A DNA stretch of 64,000 nucleotides from Rhodocytophaga rosea (GCF_010119975.1 NZ_CP048222.1:6052501-6116500), one strand, 5' to 3'. Shown: positions 8,095-18,037, counted from the stretch's first letter. Program-made: numbers and translations. Notes: generated by a model from the letters alone, not told the origin.

Positions 8095-8889
8095 ATGAAA
8101 CGATTTTCTCAACAGAATGTACTGGTTACTGGTGCCGGCACTGGCATTGGTTTTGGAATATGCCGCAGTTTTGCTCTGGAAGGAGCCACGGTTGCCTTAA
8201 ATGATAAAGATGAAAACCTGGCCAGACAAGCGGCTTCAACAATCAATAAAGAAATAGGTACCGATAGTGTTTATCCATATGGTTGTAATGTGGCCGATAT
8301 AGTGCAGGTACGGGAAATGGTAAAGGATTTTACCGGAAAAGTAGGCGGATTACATATTGCAGTAATAAATGCAGGTATCACTAATTACGGACCTTTTCTC
8401 ACGTACACACCAGAAGCTTTCGATACGCTGACCAGTGTAAACCTGAGAGGTTCTTATTTTACAGCCCAGGCAGCTGCTTTGTCCATGATTGAGCATAAAC
8501 ATGCAGGCAGAATTATTCTGATGTCTTCCGTAACTGGCTTGCAGGCACACATCAATTTAAGCGCCTATGGCATGACTAAGGCTGCCCTGCGTTTGATGGC
8601 CAAAGCATTGGCGCTGGAACTTGGATCATACCAGATCACTGTAAATGCCATTGGTGCCGGAGCTACCATCACGGAACGCACCCTCTCTGATGACCCGGAT
8701 TATGAACGGAACTGGAATAGTGTAGCTCCCAATGGACGAACCGGTTATGTAGAAGATATTGCCAATACAGCTCTTTTTCTTGCATCTGCTGAAGCCCGCC
8801 ATATTACCGGAGATACCATTATGGTAGACGGTGGCTGGACGGTATATAGCCCAGTTCCTTCCCAGCACCCGACAGAGCAGCATAAATAA
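8095..8889 (+). CDS. short-chain dehydrogenase/reductase (SDR)
   Basis: A 264-residue classical SDR, an NAD(P)-dependent oxidoreductase of the cytoplasm. It has the glycine-rich cofactor motif TGAGTGIG (residues 12-19), the INAG motif (91-94), the catalytic Ser near 145 and the YxxxK pair Y158/K162. The C-terminal GDTIMVDGGW segment is typical of the FabG/glucose-1-dehydrogenase-like branch. The substrate cannot be read from sequence. A longer frame starting at 8014 adds 27 residues with no SDR character; the ATG at 8095 is the natural start. It converges on pgk, with a symmetrical hairpin between them. Confidence 0.9.
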   Translation: MKRFSQQNVLVTGAGTGIGFGICRSFALEGATVALNDKDENLARQAASTINKEIGTDSVYPYGCNVADIVQVREMVKDFTGKVGGLHIAVINAGITNYGPFLTYTPEAFDTLTSVNLRGSYFTAQAAALSMIEHKHAGRIILMSSVTGLQAHINLSAYGMTKAALRLMAKALALELGSYQITVNAIGAGATITERTLSDDPDYERNWNSVAPNGRTGYVEDIANTALFLASAEARHITGDTIMVDGGWTVYSPVPSQHPTEQHK

Positions 8890-8891
8890 AA

Positions 8892-8917
8892 ATTGCCACA
8901 CTTTAAAGTGTGGCAAT
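8892..8917. terminator. bidirectional terminator between SDR and pgk
   Basis: A perfect 26-base palindrome (arms TTGCCACACTTT/AAAGTGTGGCAA). On the minus strand it is followed directly by a T-run, so it should end pgk transcription, and probably SDR transcription as well. Confidence 0.75.
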
Positions 8918-8944
8918 GTAGAAAGGGCTTTAGGTCAATATAGT

Positions 8945-10132
8945 CTAAACTTCCAGTGCTTTTACACCTGGCAATTCTTTGCCCTCCATGTATTCCAGCA
9001 AAGCACCGCCACCTGTAGACACATAGGATACTCTTTCGCCAAAGCCGAGATTATTTACCGCTGCTGCTGAATCACCGCCGCCGATCAGAGAGAACGCACC
9101 TTTTTCGGTAGCTTTTACCACAGCTTCAGCCACAGCAATGGTACCTTTGGCAAAATTGGGCATTTCAAACACACCCATGGGCCCGTTCCAGAGAATGGTT
9201 TTTGAGTTTTCAATTACTTTGATGAAATCCTGACGGGCTTTTTCTCCGATATCCAGACCCATCCATCCATCCGGAATGTTCTTGTTATCAGTGGTTTTGG
9301 TTTGCGCTTCATTCTTAAACCCATCTGCCACGACAGAATCCTGTGGCAATAGCAGGTTTATGCCTTTTTGTTTGGCTTTTTCAATTAATTCTTTGGCTAA
9401 CTCTACTTTATCAGCTTCCAGAAGCGAGTTTCCAATATTTCCTCCTAAAGCCTTAAAAAATGTATAAGACATACCACCGCCAATAATCAGGTTATCTACT
9501 TTATCCAGCAAGCGTTCGATGATGAGGATTTTATCGGAAATTTTAGCACCGCCCATAATAGCTGTGAAAGGTCTTTCTGCATTGTCAAGCACTTTTTTGG
9601 CATTATCCAGCTCGGCCTGCATTACATATCCTGCTACTTTATCTTTGAAAAACTGTGCAATAACTGCTGTGGAGGCATGTGCCCGGTGAGCTGTACCAAA
9701 AGCATCATTTACATATACATCACCCAGCGCAGCTAATTTTTTTGAAAATTCAACATCTCCTTTCTCCTCTTCTTTATAAAAACGCAGGTTTTCCAGTAAC
9801 AGAATTTCTCCAGGTTTCAGACTTTGTGCTTTTTGCCTGGCTTGCTCACCAATACAATCATCTGCAAATTTTACCTGTGTCTTGAAGGTTTCAGACAGGT
9901 ATTCTACCAGGTGTTTGAGCGAAAATTCTTCCGTAGGACCACTTTTGGGCCGGCCTAAGTGTGACATCAGGATAACTGAACCACCATCTTTTAAAATCTT
10001 ATTAATCGTAGGAATAGTCGCTTTTAGCCTGGTATCATCTGTGATCTGGAAATTATTATCGAGTGGAACATTAAAATCCACCCGGATCAGAGCCTTTTTT
10101 CCTGCAAAGTTATAATTGTCTACTGTTTTCAT
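8945..10132 (-). CDS. pgk: phosphoglycerate kinase
   Basis: Pgk transfers a phosphoryl group between 1,3-bisphosphoglycerate and ADP, the first ATP-yielding step of lower glycolysis, and works in reverse in gluconeogenesis. The 395-residue length is standard. Visible signatures are the N-terminal RVDFNVPLD motif (about 17-25), the substrate loop SHLGRPKSG (about 58-66), [16 protein letters not shown] (about 145), the nucleotide-domain [11 protein letters not shown] (about 192) and the C-terminal GGGDSAAAV motif (about 350). All are intact. It stands alone on the minus strand, with the next gene (Sua5) 130 bases upstream. Confidence 0.97.
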   Translation of the reverse strand: MKTVDNYNFAGKKALIRVDFNVPLDNNFQITDDTRLKATIPTINKILKDGGSVILMSHLGRPKSGPTEEFSLKHLVEYLSETFKTQVKFADDCIGEQARQKAQSLKPGEILLLENLRFYKEEEKGDVEFSKKLAALGDVYVNDAFGTAHRAHASTAVIAQFFKDKVAGYVMQAELDNAKKVLDNAERPFTAIMGGAKISDKILIIERLLDKVDNLIIGGGMSYTFFKALGGNIGNSLLEADKVELAKELIEKAKQKGINLLLPQDSVVADGFKNEAQTKTTDNKNIPDGWMGLDIGEKARQDFIKVIENSKTILWNGPMGVFEMPNFAKGTIAVAEAVVKATEKGAFSLIGGGDSAAAVNNLGFGERVSYVSTGGGALLEYMEGKELPGVKALEV

Positions 10133-10262
10133 AAAGTATAAGGTTGTAAGGTTGTGTACAATGAATGTGTTAAGATCATATGAGAGACACTAAGCCAGAA
10201 CCATCCATTTTCCGGCGGCTATTTATAAAAATCATTTCAAAATTCAAAAGCCATTTTCTGTA

Positions 10263-11219
10263 TTATTTCGCAGCTGCCCTCCGGATACGGTCATTAATTG
10301 CGCGGCCAAGTTCCAGTTCTGGCAACAATTCTGCAAAAATGGCTTGTATGGGTAATGCATCCAATTTTCTGAGACCAGAGAAAAGATTCCGGGCCGCTTC
10401 TGCAAAATCTCCTGCTGCTGATAAAATAATTTGATTTTTTGCCGGAATACTTTCTATTTGACTTTTGAAGGCAAGCACACCGATTTTTTCAGGCTTGAAT
10501 TGGGCAAGTAAACCCGGCAGGTCTTCTGTATAAAGGGGCTTTCTGGGTGCATAGTGACTCATCAGCATGCCTGGTGCCTGTGGGTTAGACGTAGAATGAG
10601 ATTGAACTTCTACCTTGCCGATTACTCTTTCAATATCTTCCAGGCTAATGCCTCCCAGGCGATATACTAGTGCCTCTTCGTCGAGGAAACCAACAATAGT
10701 AGATTCTATACCAATTTCTGCGCTTCCACCATCCAGAATATAAGGGATACACTCTCCCAGTTGTGCCTGCACGTGGGCGGCCTGTGTAGGACTGATATAA
10801 CCAAAAGGGTTTGCACTGGGAGCAGCCAGGGGAAAATCCAGTATTTCCAGCAATTGCCTGGTTAATGGATGATCTGGAATTCTGACACCTACTGTATCCA
10901 TACCGGAAGTAACCAGGTCGGAAATATGGCTGGTTCTGGGCAATACTAGAGTTAATGGTCCGGGCCAGAAGGCAGAAGCTAGCTGTACAGCTTTTTCCGG
11001 GAAATAGCTGACAAAGGTTTTAAGCTTATCGAGGCTATTTGTATGTACAATAAGCGGATCAAAAGTAGGGCGGTTTTTTACCTGGAATATCTTAGCAACG
11101 GCTTTATCATCGAATGCATTGCCTGCCAATCCATATACGGTTTCCGTAGGGATAGCTACCACCTGGGATTGTTCCAGAAAAATTTTGGCTTGCAGAATAT
11201 CTTTGCCAATAAGGGCCAT
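10263..11219 (-). CDS. tsaC: L-threonylcarbamoyladenylate synthase (Sua5/YwlC type)
   Basis: This enzyme makes threonylcarbamoyl-AMP from threonine, bicarbonate and ATP for the t6A37 modification of ANN-reading tRNAs. The N-terminal YrdC domain (about residues 8-195) shows VVAIPTETVYGLAG, KNRPTFDPLIVH, the SANPFG loop and GIESTIVGF. A C-terminal Sua5 domain (about 205-315) follows a linker that includes PGMLMSHYAPRKPL, so this is the long Sua5/YwlC form and not short TsaC. The reading frame can start at a TTG (11225), but the ATG at 11219 gives the usual N-terminus. Lone minus-strand gene upstream of pgk. Confidence 0.93.
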   Translation of the reverse strand: MALIGKDILQAKIFLEQSQVVAIPTETVYGLAGNAFDDKAVAKIFQVKNRPTFDPLIVHTNSLDKLKTFVSYFPEKAVQLASAFWPGPLTLVLPRTSHISDLVTSGMDTVGVRIPDHPLTRQLLEILDFPLAAPSANPFGYISPTQAAHVQAQLGECIPYILDGGSAEIGIESTIVGFLDEEALVYRLGGISLEDIERVIGKVEVQSHSTSNPQAPGMLMSHYAPRKPLYTEDLPGLLAQFKPEKIGVLAFKSQIESIPAKNQIILSAAGDFAEAARNLFSGLRKLDALPIQAIFAELLPELELGRAINDRIRRAAAK

Positions 11220-11486
11220 AAACAATTATTGAATCGACAAATTTAAGCGAATACTTTTGAAGAAATAGTTTTTATTAACGCTTTTCCGGTGAATTATGGC
11301 CAAAACAGAAAGTGAGCTTGCCCAAATAAAGTGTATGCGCTGTTTTCTGATTTTTTATCCTCAGGTATTTTTATGATCATACCAAATAGTAATGAATCGG
11401 TTTTATCTGAAACAGCTCATTCATTGGAGATTAGCTCCAAAAGCCATTATAGCGAATTAAATTAATATGCTTATATTGAATCGTAT

Positions 11487-13478
11487 ATGAAAGCCAGCTT
11501 CCTGAATTTTTGGTTAATAATTTTGTGTCTGACCGCTGCATGTCGCTCAAATGATTCTTTCCAGAAGCCACCTATAGCCATCAAAGGTATACTGGACCTG
11601 CGTACCTGGGATTTTGCCCGGCAAGGGTCGCTTACACTGGATGGTGAATGGGAGTTTTACTGGAAAAAGCTATATACCCCTGTAGATTTCCTGCAAGCCC
11701 ATACAGATTCGGTACATTGGGTGCAGGTACCCAAATCATGGAATGCGTATCAGTTAAATAACAAAGATATTACCGGCGAAGGGTTTGCTACCTACCGGTT
11801 ACGAATGGTGTTGAATAAACCTTCTTCAGGTAATTTTTCAATACGTGTACCATTAACCTATACAGCATCCAGAATGTGGGTAAATGGCCGGCTAATGTAT
11901 GAATCGGGAACGGTCAGCGAAGAATATTCTACAACGCTGCCGCAGTATAAACCGGAAATAATTGATTTTATACCGGATCAGGAGCAAGTTGAACTTGTAA
12001 TTCAGGTTTCTAACTTTCATTACAGCGATGGAGGACTCAGGCAGCCTATACAAGTGGGACTTGAATCCGACATTAGAGACAGGCGGTTGAAAGCAATTGC
12101 CGCAGAATTCTGGTTAGAGGGGAGTATTTTAATTATGGCCTTTTATCACCTGGGTCTTTTTCTTATCCGCAAACGTGATCTTTCTACACTCTGGTTCAGT
12201 ATTTTTTGTATGCTGGTGGCCCTGCGTATTTTTATAACCGGTGAGTACACGATTAATCTGTTTTTTGGACCGAACTGGTGGTTTTTGATCCGGGTGGAGT
12301 ATCTTACTTTTTTTCTGGGTACAGCTGCATTTACTTTATTCCTTTACACTGTTTTTGAAGCAGTATTTAGTAAGCAAGTGGTTCGTGTGGTGTGTGGAGT
12401 AGTGGCTTTATTTACCCTGATGGTGCTGTTTTCTTCACCAATATTTTTTTCATCGATGCTTATCCACTTTCAACTGTTTACGGTGCTGATTGCTATCTAT
12501 GGATTTTATGTGATCATCGGGGCTTGTGTATTTCATCTGGAAGGGAGTTATGCATTTCTGCTGGGATACCTGGTTTTTATTGCCACTTTTTTTAATGACC
12601 TGCTGTATTCTCACAAAATTGTTCATACCGGCTATTACATTTCACTTGGACTCTTTGTGTTCATTTTCTCACAGGCTTTTCTGCTGACCAGGCGCTTTTC
12701 TATTGCATTTGCTGAGCTGGAAAAGGCCAATCAAAAACTGTCGGAAGCTAATATCCTTACCAAAGAGCAGAATGAAAACTTATGGCAGTTAAATGCCGAA
12801 CTGGATAGCTTTGTATATCGTACCTCTCACGATTTACGTGCGCCAATTGCCTCGGTAATGGGACTGATTAATATTGCAAAACAAGAAAATGATCTCACGC
12901 AGATCAGGTATTATTTGTCTCTCAAAGAAAAATCGCTTAAAAAGCTGGATGGCGTAATCCGGGATATTATTGATTATTCCAAAAATAAGAGCCTGGATCT
13001 GGAAATTACCCCAATTGATTTTGAAACCCAGGTGGCAGAAGTCTTTGCTAACCATGATTATATGGAGAATGCTGGCCGGATTCATAAAAGTATAGAATCT
13101 ATGGGGCAGGATGTATTTTATAGCGACTCCAGGCGGATAGATATTATTCTCAACAACCTTATTTCTAATGCCATCCGCTACTTTAATCCTTATCAGGAAC
13201 AGCCATTCATTAAAATAAAAGTGACCACAGATGCTAAGAAGGCGCAAATTGAAGTGAGCGATAATGGATTGGGAATTGCTAAAGAATACCAGAACAAAAT
13301 TTTTGATATGTTTTTCCGGGTAAGTAACCATGGAGGCGGTTCGGGAATGGGATTGTATGTGGTAAAAGAAACGATTTATAAACTTGGAGGCGAAATAGCT
13401 ATAGAATCGGAAGCAAACAAGGGAACAATATTTAGGGTTACACTGCCTAATGTGAAACCGCCTGATAGTATTTCATAA
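11487..13478 (+). CDS. 7TMR-DISM sensor histidine kinase
   Basis: Membrane sensor kinase of 663 residues. A lipoprotein-like N-terminus (LTAACRSN) precedes a periplasmic 7TMR-DISMED2-like jelly-roll (about 30-185), seven hydrophobic helices (about 200-400), a coiled coil (about 405-440), a HisKA dimerisation domain with the phospho-acceptor His in TSHDLRAP (about 449), and a HATPase domain with the N box (LNNLISNAIRYF), G1 (DNGLGIA) and G2 (GGGSGMGLYVV). These proteins sense extracellular ligands, possibly carbohydrates, through the DISM domain. No response regulator lies beside it, so the partner is elsewhere. All catalytic boxes are intact. Confidence 0.92.
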   Translation: MKASFLNFWLIILCLTAACRSNDSFQKPPIAIKGILDLRTWDFARQGSLTLDGEWEFYWKKLYTPVDFLQAHTDSVHWVQVPKSWNAYQLNNKDITGEGFATYRLRMVLNKPSSGNFSIRVPLTYTASRMWVNGRLMYESGTVSEEYSTTLPQYKPEIIDFIPDQEQVELVIQVSNFHYSDGGLRQPIQVGLESDIRDRRLKAIAAEFWLEGSILIMAFYHLGLFLIRKRDLSTLWFSIFCMLVALRIFITGEYTINLFFGPNWWFLIRVEYLTFFLGTAAFTLFLYTVFEAVFSKQVVRVVCGVVALFTLMVLFSSPIFFSSMLIHFQLFTVLIAIYGFYVIIGACVFHLEGSYAFLLGYLVFIATFFNDLLYSHKIVHTGYYISLGLFVFIFSQAFLLTRRFSIAFAELEKANQKLSEANILTKEQNENLWQLNAELDSFVYRTSHDLRAPIASVMGLINIAKQENDLTQIRYYLSLKEKSLKKLDGVIRDIIDYSKNKSLDLEITPIDFETQVAEVFANHDYMENAGRIHKSIESMGQDVFYSDSRRIDIILNNLISNAIRYFNPYQEQPFIKIKVTTDAKKAQIEVSDNGLGIAKEYQNKIFDMFFRVSNHGGGSGMGLYVVKETIYKLGGEIAIESEANKGTIFRVTLPNVKPPDSIS

Positions 13479-13563
13479 AGTATTCAGTGAATGTCTTATT
13501 TATACTATTTTCTTAACTATTCTAAAATGACACTTGGATAATAAAAATATTACCTTTTGCTTG

Positions 13564-13592
13564 TTTGATTGGTAATAATTTTATTACCTTTG
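13564..13592 (+). promoter_or_regulatory. hicAB promoter with overlapping operator dyad
   Basis: A Bacteroidota-type -7 box TACCTTTG (13585-13592) lies 18 bases before the hicA ATG, with TTTG (13564-13567) as a possible -33 element. A perfect inverted repeat GGTAATAA-TT-TTATTACC (13571-13588) covers the spacer and part of the -7 box, and a further ATTACC half-site lies at 13549-13554. Antitoxins of this type bind such dyads through their C-terminal HTH, so autorepression is the likely control. Confidence 0.6.
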
Positions 13593-13610
13593 GTTATAAA
13601 TTTTAACCTT

Positions 13611-13871
13611 ATGAAAGCCACAGTTCTTATTCAATACCTGCAGCAAAACGGCTGGCAGGAAATTCGTCAGCAAGGGATACACCACATTTTACAGCATCCT
13701 ACTCATCCTAACCTTATATCCGTGCCAGATTTAGGCGAACAATTTTTAAGCCCCGAAATGATTAACGATATTACCCGTGAGGCAGGTTTAACAGGAAGAG
13801 TATTTAAAATCCGGTGGAGCCCGGCAGGCATGCTGCAGCTAATCAAAAATTTAATGGGTTTAACCAGATAA
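13611..13871 (+). CDS. hicA: HicA-family toxin
   Basis: HicA toxins are small mRNA interferases with a double-stranded-RNA-binding-like fold. This 86-residue protein has the expected start (KATVLIQYLQQNGWQEIRQQGIHHILQHP), containing the catalytic His in the GxHH segment (about residues 23-26), and the following VPDLGEQFLSPEMINDITREAGL helix. The tail (residues 63-86) is somewhat longer than in minimal HicA. The ATG at 13611 is preferred over an upstream GTG-type start at 13569, because the earlier one would run through the operator. It ends exactly where hicB begins, so the two are translated together. Confidence 0.85.
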   Translation: MKATVLIQYLQQNGWQEIRQQGIHHILQHPTHPNLISVPDLGEQFLSPEMINDITREAGLTGRVFKIRWSPAGMLQLIKNLMGLTR

Positions 13872-14303
13872 ATGGATTGTCTGCGTATGGAAAAACTCAC
13901 CACATTACCTGTTTTAATAGACTGGGAAGAAAATAAATTTGTAGCGCAGGTAAAAGCGCCTGGGTTTTTGTTTACTACGGCGGGTGATTCTGTTCCCAAA
14001 GTGCTGGAAAACCTGCAAAATCTGATTGCTGATTATCTGGCACACGAAGGTGCAATGTCTGAACATTGGCAAGGAATCATAGTTTCAGATATCTCTTTTG
14101 AATGTACCTATAACTTAGCCGCTTTTTTTGAACACTATAAAGAGTTAAAAATTTCGGCCATTGCAAACCGGGCCGGAATCAATGCTAATTTGTTGCAGCA
14201 ATACGTTTCAGGCAATAAACGGGCATCTGAAAGTCAGGCTAAAAAGATTGAGGCTGCTATTCATCTCTTAGCGAGTGAACTTAAACAAATAGCTTTGTCG
14301 TAA
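13872..14303 (+). CDS. hicB: HicB-family antitoxin with HTH domain
   Basis: HicB blocks HicA and represses the operon. The N-terminal half (about residues 10-60: LPVLIDWEENKFVAQVKAPGF, then VPKVLENLQNLIADYL) is the partly degraded RNase-H-like HicB fold. The C-terminal half (about 95-140: KISAIANRAGINANLLQQYVSGNKRASESQAKKI) is an XRE-type helix-turn-helix. Its ATG follows the hicA stop with no gap; an internal ATG at 13887 is an alternative start. The inverted repeat upstream of hicA is the obvious binding site. Toxin-first order matches the family. Confidence 0.85.
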   Translation: MDCLRMEKLTTLPVLIDWEENKFVAQVKAPGFLFTTAGDSVPKVLENLQNLIADYLAHEGAMSEHWQGIIVSDISFECTYNLAAFFEHYKELKISAIANRAGINANLLQQYVSGNKRASESQAKKIEAAIHLLASELKQIALS

Positions 14304-14346
14304 GTAATTAGAGACTCATACAAGATACTTGCCCTGAATATATTTA

Positions 14347-15396
14347 TCAGCTTTCCATTCCTTTTTCGATAAGTTCGGCTGCTTCTTTTTTATCCTCATG
14401 ATCGGCTTTTTTTGGTTGCTGTTCATGTTTTTCTTCAGGTTTATATACCAGCTCAATCAAAATTGGGAAATGGTCGGAGCCAAATTTTGGCAGCCGTTCA
14501 AGTTTCGACAATTTAAACCGGGGATCGTAAAAAACATGGTCCAGAGGATAGCGGAAAAAAGGCACAAATACATTGTATGTATTGAAGAATCCTCTGCCGA
14601 TCCTGGGGTCAAGTAATCCACTGATGCGCTCAAAAAGCTTCGTCGTATGCGACCAGCCCACATCATTCAAATCTCCGGCAACAATACTTGCCCGTTTTGA
14701 CTCTTTTACCGATTTACCCACCACTAAAAGTTCGGCTTCACGTTTATCAGTATCTGAGCCAATGGTAGGAGGCTGGGGATGTACACCGCAAAATTCTATT
14801 TCCTCCCCGGAACGTAATTTTAAGATGGTATGAATAGATGGAATATCACTTTCCAGCAGAAACTGCACATTGGCTTTTATAAACTCCAGTTTAGAAAACA
14901 GCATCATACCATAGGTGTTCTCCAGGGGCTTTTTTACAGAATAAGGATAGTCTTTATCCAGTTCAGACAGATGCTCTGCCCACCAGTTATTAGGTTCATT
15001 TACCAGCAGCATATCTGGTTTGTTTTGCTTTACAATCTCCAGAAATTTTCCAGTATTCTTATTGCTCATCTTTATATTGGAGATCATCAGCCGGATTGTA
15101 TTTTCCGGATCAGGCTCTGTGCAACGTTTGGCAGGTTTGGGAGAGAGAAAGGTAAAAGGATAAATATACCGGGCTTGTAGTATCCAGCAGCCTATTAAAG
15201 CAACTACAAATACATATTCAAGGGATGACTCAAGGCGATACGTAATCAGATAAAGCAGGAGTATTGCCGTAATGATTATCGCTATTTGAAACCGGGGAAA
15301 GTCAAGTATTCTGATCCACCATTTTGTAGTACGGATCATGGGAAGAAATGTAAACGCAATCATCAGGCACCCAGCGATTTCCAGAGCAAGTTTCAT
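14347..15396 (-). CDS. membrane-anchored endonuclease/exonuclease/phosphatase family protein
   Basis: A 349-residue protein with three N-terminal transmembrane helices (about residues 4-20, 35-53 and 60-78) and an EEP catalytic domain (about 100-315). The EEP signatures are present: NEP near 138 (metal-binding Glu), CGVHPQPP, GDLNDVGWS (about 240), PLDHVFYD (about 285) and GSDHFPI (about 307). The tail is lysine/glutamate-rich. Members hydrolyse phosphodiesters in nucleic acids, inositol phosphates or lipids. The domain probably faces the periplasm, but the substrate is unknown. It lies downstream of the DUF5686 gene on the same strand, with a terminator between them. Confidence 0.85.
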   Translation of the reverse strand: MKLALEIAGCLMIAFTFLPMIRTTKWWIRILDFPRFQIAIIITAILLLYLITYRLESSLEYVFVVALIGCWILQARYIYPFTFLSPKPAKRCTEPDPENTIRLMISNIKMSNKNTGKFLEIVKQNKPDMLLVNEPNNWWAEHLSELDKDYPYSVKKPLENTYGMMLFSKLEFIKANVQFLLESDIPSIHTILKLRSGEEIEFCGVHPQPPTIGSDTDKREAELLVVGKSVKESKRASIVAGDLNDVGWSHTTKLFERISGLLDPRIGRGFFNTYNVFVPFFRYPLDHVFYDPRFKLSKLERLPKFGSDHFPILIELVYKPEEKHEQQPKKADHEDKKEAAELIEKGMES

Positions 15397-15474
15397 TGTT
15401 ATATTCAGTTTACTGCATGTTTAAATTATACGAAATAGTACTAAAATAAATTTGATTAGTGCAAAAATAAAGCA

Positions 15475-15519
15475 ATAAAAAATTTCCCTTTTGAGTTGCT
15501 AACTATAAAGGTAAAAGGG
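15475..15519 (-). terminator. terminator downstream of the DUF5686 gene
   Basis: On the minus strand, just after the DUF5686 stop codon, CCCTTTT and AAAAGGG pair (plus positions 15486-15492 and 15513-15519) and are followed by a run of six T within a few bases. The stem is short, so this is tentative. Confidence 0.4.
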
Positions 15520-15520
15520 C

Positions 15521-18037
15521 TTATAATTTAAATTGGGTAGAGACTTTTACCCCAAAAGTACGTATACCAGGCCTGTCTTTATAAGTAAGCCTGTGTATAG
15601 CATCTATACGTATAAATTTGAAAATGTTTTCAATTCCGTAACCCACTTCTACATAAGGTATATTTCCCAGTGAGCTAAAATTGTCATCAACCGGATTTCC
15701 ATCCGGATCAGTAGTAGGGTATAGGGTCCTATTTTCGTTCCGCAGGCTGCCATAGAGTACATTGGCTGTAGCCACAAACCGCCACTTCAATTTTCGCATT
15801 AATGGAATACGGTTGAAAAACAATCCTTCAAAGTTATGCTGGTAATTCAATGAAGCATACTTATCACTGACAAACTCAAAGTAATTCATCAGGTTGAAAG
15901 ACTGGGAATTATAAAAAAAAGTCTGGTTGCCGAGGTGGGTACGTAGAAGGGGATAGGGGAGCCGGGAAGGAATATATCCGGCATTAATGATATAGGTGGA
16001 GCGGCCCAGGTATCCAAGTCTAAGATTCTGGGTAGCCATGATGTTAAATTTCTGATAATCAAAATCACCTCCTAATACACCTTTCAATCCTAAAGTATAT
16101 TGCAGGGTAATAACAGGCTTGGTTGTACCCAGGCTGATTCGTTCATTGTCGTTTTGCAGAAATAGTTCATCTTTAGTAAACCTGGACTCAATGATAATTT
16201 CTGAACTCTTGTAACTGCGTAAAATGGGGGAATTGTCTGTATCTTCCGGTTGCTTGTAAAAAGCAAAATCAAACAAGGGATCAAAGTGCTGCTGATGTAA
16301 TTTAATCCGCTGGGTAAAACCTTTCCGTACATCCGTTTGTGCGTACAGGGTGTTTTCTGTATAAATAAATGGCCGCCTGAGCGTTCCAAATCTGGAAGAT
16401 GCGAGGAATAGCGTATTATCATAAATATCTTCTGTAAGCAAGCCTACCTGTTCCAGGTCTGAGGTCCGTTTGAGGCCAATAAAACTCCAGGGCTTACGCG
16501 ATAAAATATGCTGCACTTCTGCACTGTATTTGAGCCTGGTATCTTTGGTACCATAGGCAGCATAGGCTTTAATTACCCACTTTTTACTAAAATCAATATT
16601 GGTTTTAAATCCCAGCCGAATCCGGTGCCCTTCTACTTCATTAAAGTTATACGCCAGTACATACGGGCCTATATCTACTTTTCCTACCTTTTTATAGCCA
16701 TTTACCACAATATTTACAATCTCGATGTATGACTTTACGACCGGCATATTGCGGATAGAATCGATCATGACATATACATTTTGTTCCGTAGGAGTAAGTG
16801 AATCGTGGCGGTTGGTTTCCCAATAGCCTTTTTCAGCCATTCTCGAATCTTCTTCTACTTCCAGTGGAACTTCATAAAACTTGAGGTCATGTGGCTGGTT
16901 GATTTTAAAGTTTTTATTGGAAGTGTAAAACTTTGCCAGCATACCAGGTGTCTGGTCTTTAATTTCTGCAATATCTATCAATACCCTGGTACGTACCGGG
17001 AGCCATGCCTGCGAAATAGTGGGAGCGAGTTCCTGCTGTATTTTTATTTTTTCTACAAAATTCAGGTTGGCTCCTTTTCCAATGCTGACATCAATCTGCT
17101 TGAGCGCATAACTTTTACTGTCGATCCAGATGGTTCCAGTAAATGCCAGGTCTTGCACCCGTTTGGGGGTAATATCCATGCGATAGCACCAGTGTTCGCC
17201 TACATACAGGCTATCTACCAGAATATATTCGTAATAGGTTTTCCATCCGTCGGCAATGGGAGAAACAAAGTCTTTTTCTACAATATTGAGCCAGTTATTA
17301 TAAAAATTATATTCCTGAAAACTCGAGCCGATGAGCTGCGAAACGAGACTTCCATCTTGTATACCAATGCCTGTAAGTTTGGTTTTGAGAATGTGTTCCC
17401 GCTTTTTCTGGGGCGTCTGGCGGTAATAATAGTTGGAAATAGATTCTGAAATGAATATAGGTAAAATAGGTTTTCCATCTTCCCCAGCGATACGTTCGAT
17501 ACTATCCATAACAGAAGTGATCTGCTGCATAAATTTGCGCTGCCGGAATTTTTCAGAAATCTGGTCAATATCAAGTTCTATTTTGTTATAGCTTTCAAAT
17601 TCATAGGCGGTCAATGACTTTTTATCATTGATATCTTTATTTTTAATTACGTTCCGCATGATAGGGAAAGCCGGATTTTCTCCGGCATATACAACTACTT
17701 CATCGAGTTTAACATTGTCGGTGGATAGCTGAAAGTCAATGGTCTGGTTTGCCTGTGTTTTACTTACAGATTTTGCCCGGGTGATGTATCCAATATATGA
17801 AGCCAGCAGGGAGTCGGATGGAACCTTGGAAACGGAAATAGTATAATACCCATCAAAATCGGTGGTGATACCAGTGGTTGTACTTTTAAAATATACGTTT
17901 ACAAAAGGCATAGCATCTCCTGTTTCCGCATCTGTTACCCTTCCCTTGATCTGAATGTTCTGGGCAAACAAACTCAATGGGAATAGCAATAATCCAATAA
18001 AAAATAGTAGCTGATTTATAAGTGTATGAAGCTTCAC
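15521..18037 (-). CDS. DUF5686 / carboxypeptidase-like regulatory domain outer-membrane protein
   Basis: A protein of about 838 residues. A signal peptide (…LLFPLSLFAQ) is followed by a CarboxypepD_reg-like beta-sandwich (about 20-105: IKGRVTDAETGDAMPFVNVYF…DGYYTISV) and then a long DUF5686 region ending as a beta-barrel (GIENIFKFIRIDAIHRLTY…STQFKL). Such proteins occur in Bacteroidota outer membranes; their function is not established. The reading frame opens at TTG 18049, but GTG 18037 gives a better basic n-region before the hydrophobic core. It lies downstream of the SusCD/UnbV block on the same strand, 183 bases after the UnbV stop, possibly as a separate unit. Confidence 0.85.
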   Translation of the reverse strand: MKLHTLINQLLFFIGLLLFPLSLFAQNIQIKGRVTDAETGDAMPFVNVYFKSTTTGITTDFDGYYTISVSKVPSDSLLASYIGYITRAKSVSKTQANQTIDFQLSTDNVKLDEVVVYAGENPAFPIMRNVIKNKDINDKKSLTAYEFESYNKIELDIDQISEKFRQRKFMQQITSVMDSIERIAGEDGKPILPIFISESISNYYYRQTPQKKREHILKTKLTGIGIQDGSLVSQLIGSSFQEYNFYNNWLNIVEKDFVSPIADGWKTYYEYILVDSLYVGEHWCYRMDITPKRVQDLAFTGTIWIDSKSYALKQIDVSIGKGANLNFVEKIKIQQELAPTISQAWLPVRTRVLIDIAEIKDQTPGMLAKFYTSNKNFKINQPHDLKFYEVPLEVEEDSRMAEKGYWETNRHDSLTPTEQNVYVMIDSIRNMPVVKSYIEIVNIVVNGYKKVGKVDIGPYVLAYNFNEVEGHRIRLGFKTNIDFSKKWVIKAYAAYGTKDTRLKYSAEVQHILSRKPWSFIGLKRTSDLEQVGLLTEDIYDNTLFLASSRFGTLRRPFIYTENTLYAQTDVRKGFTQRIKLHQQHFDPLFDFAFYKQPEDTDNSPILRSYKSSEIIIESRFTKDELFLQNDNERISLGTTKPVITLQYTLGLKGVLGGDFDYQKFNIMATQNLRLGYLGRSTYIINAGYIPSRLPYPLLRTHLGNQTFFYNSQSFNLMNYFEFVSDKYASLNYQHNFEGLFFNRIPLMRKLKWRFVATANVLYGSLRNENRTLYPTTDPDGNPVDDNFSSLGNIPYVEVGYGIENIFKFIRIDAIHRLTYKDRPGIRTFGVKVSTQFKL

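Noticed and set aside
12834-13331. 165-codon minus-strand frame inside the histidine kinase
   Set aside because: It is fully antisense to the HisKA/HATPase region, which carries all conserved kinase boxes, and has no features of its own.
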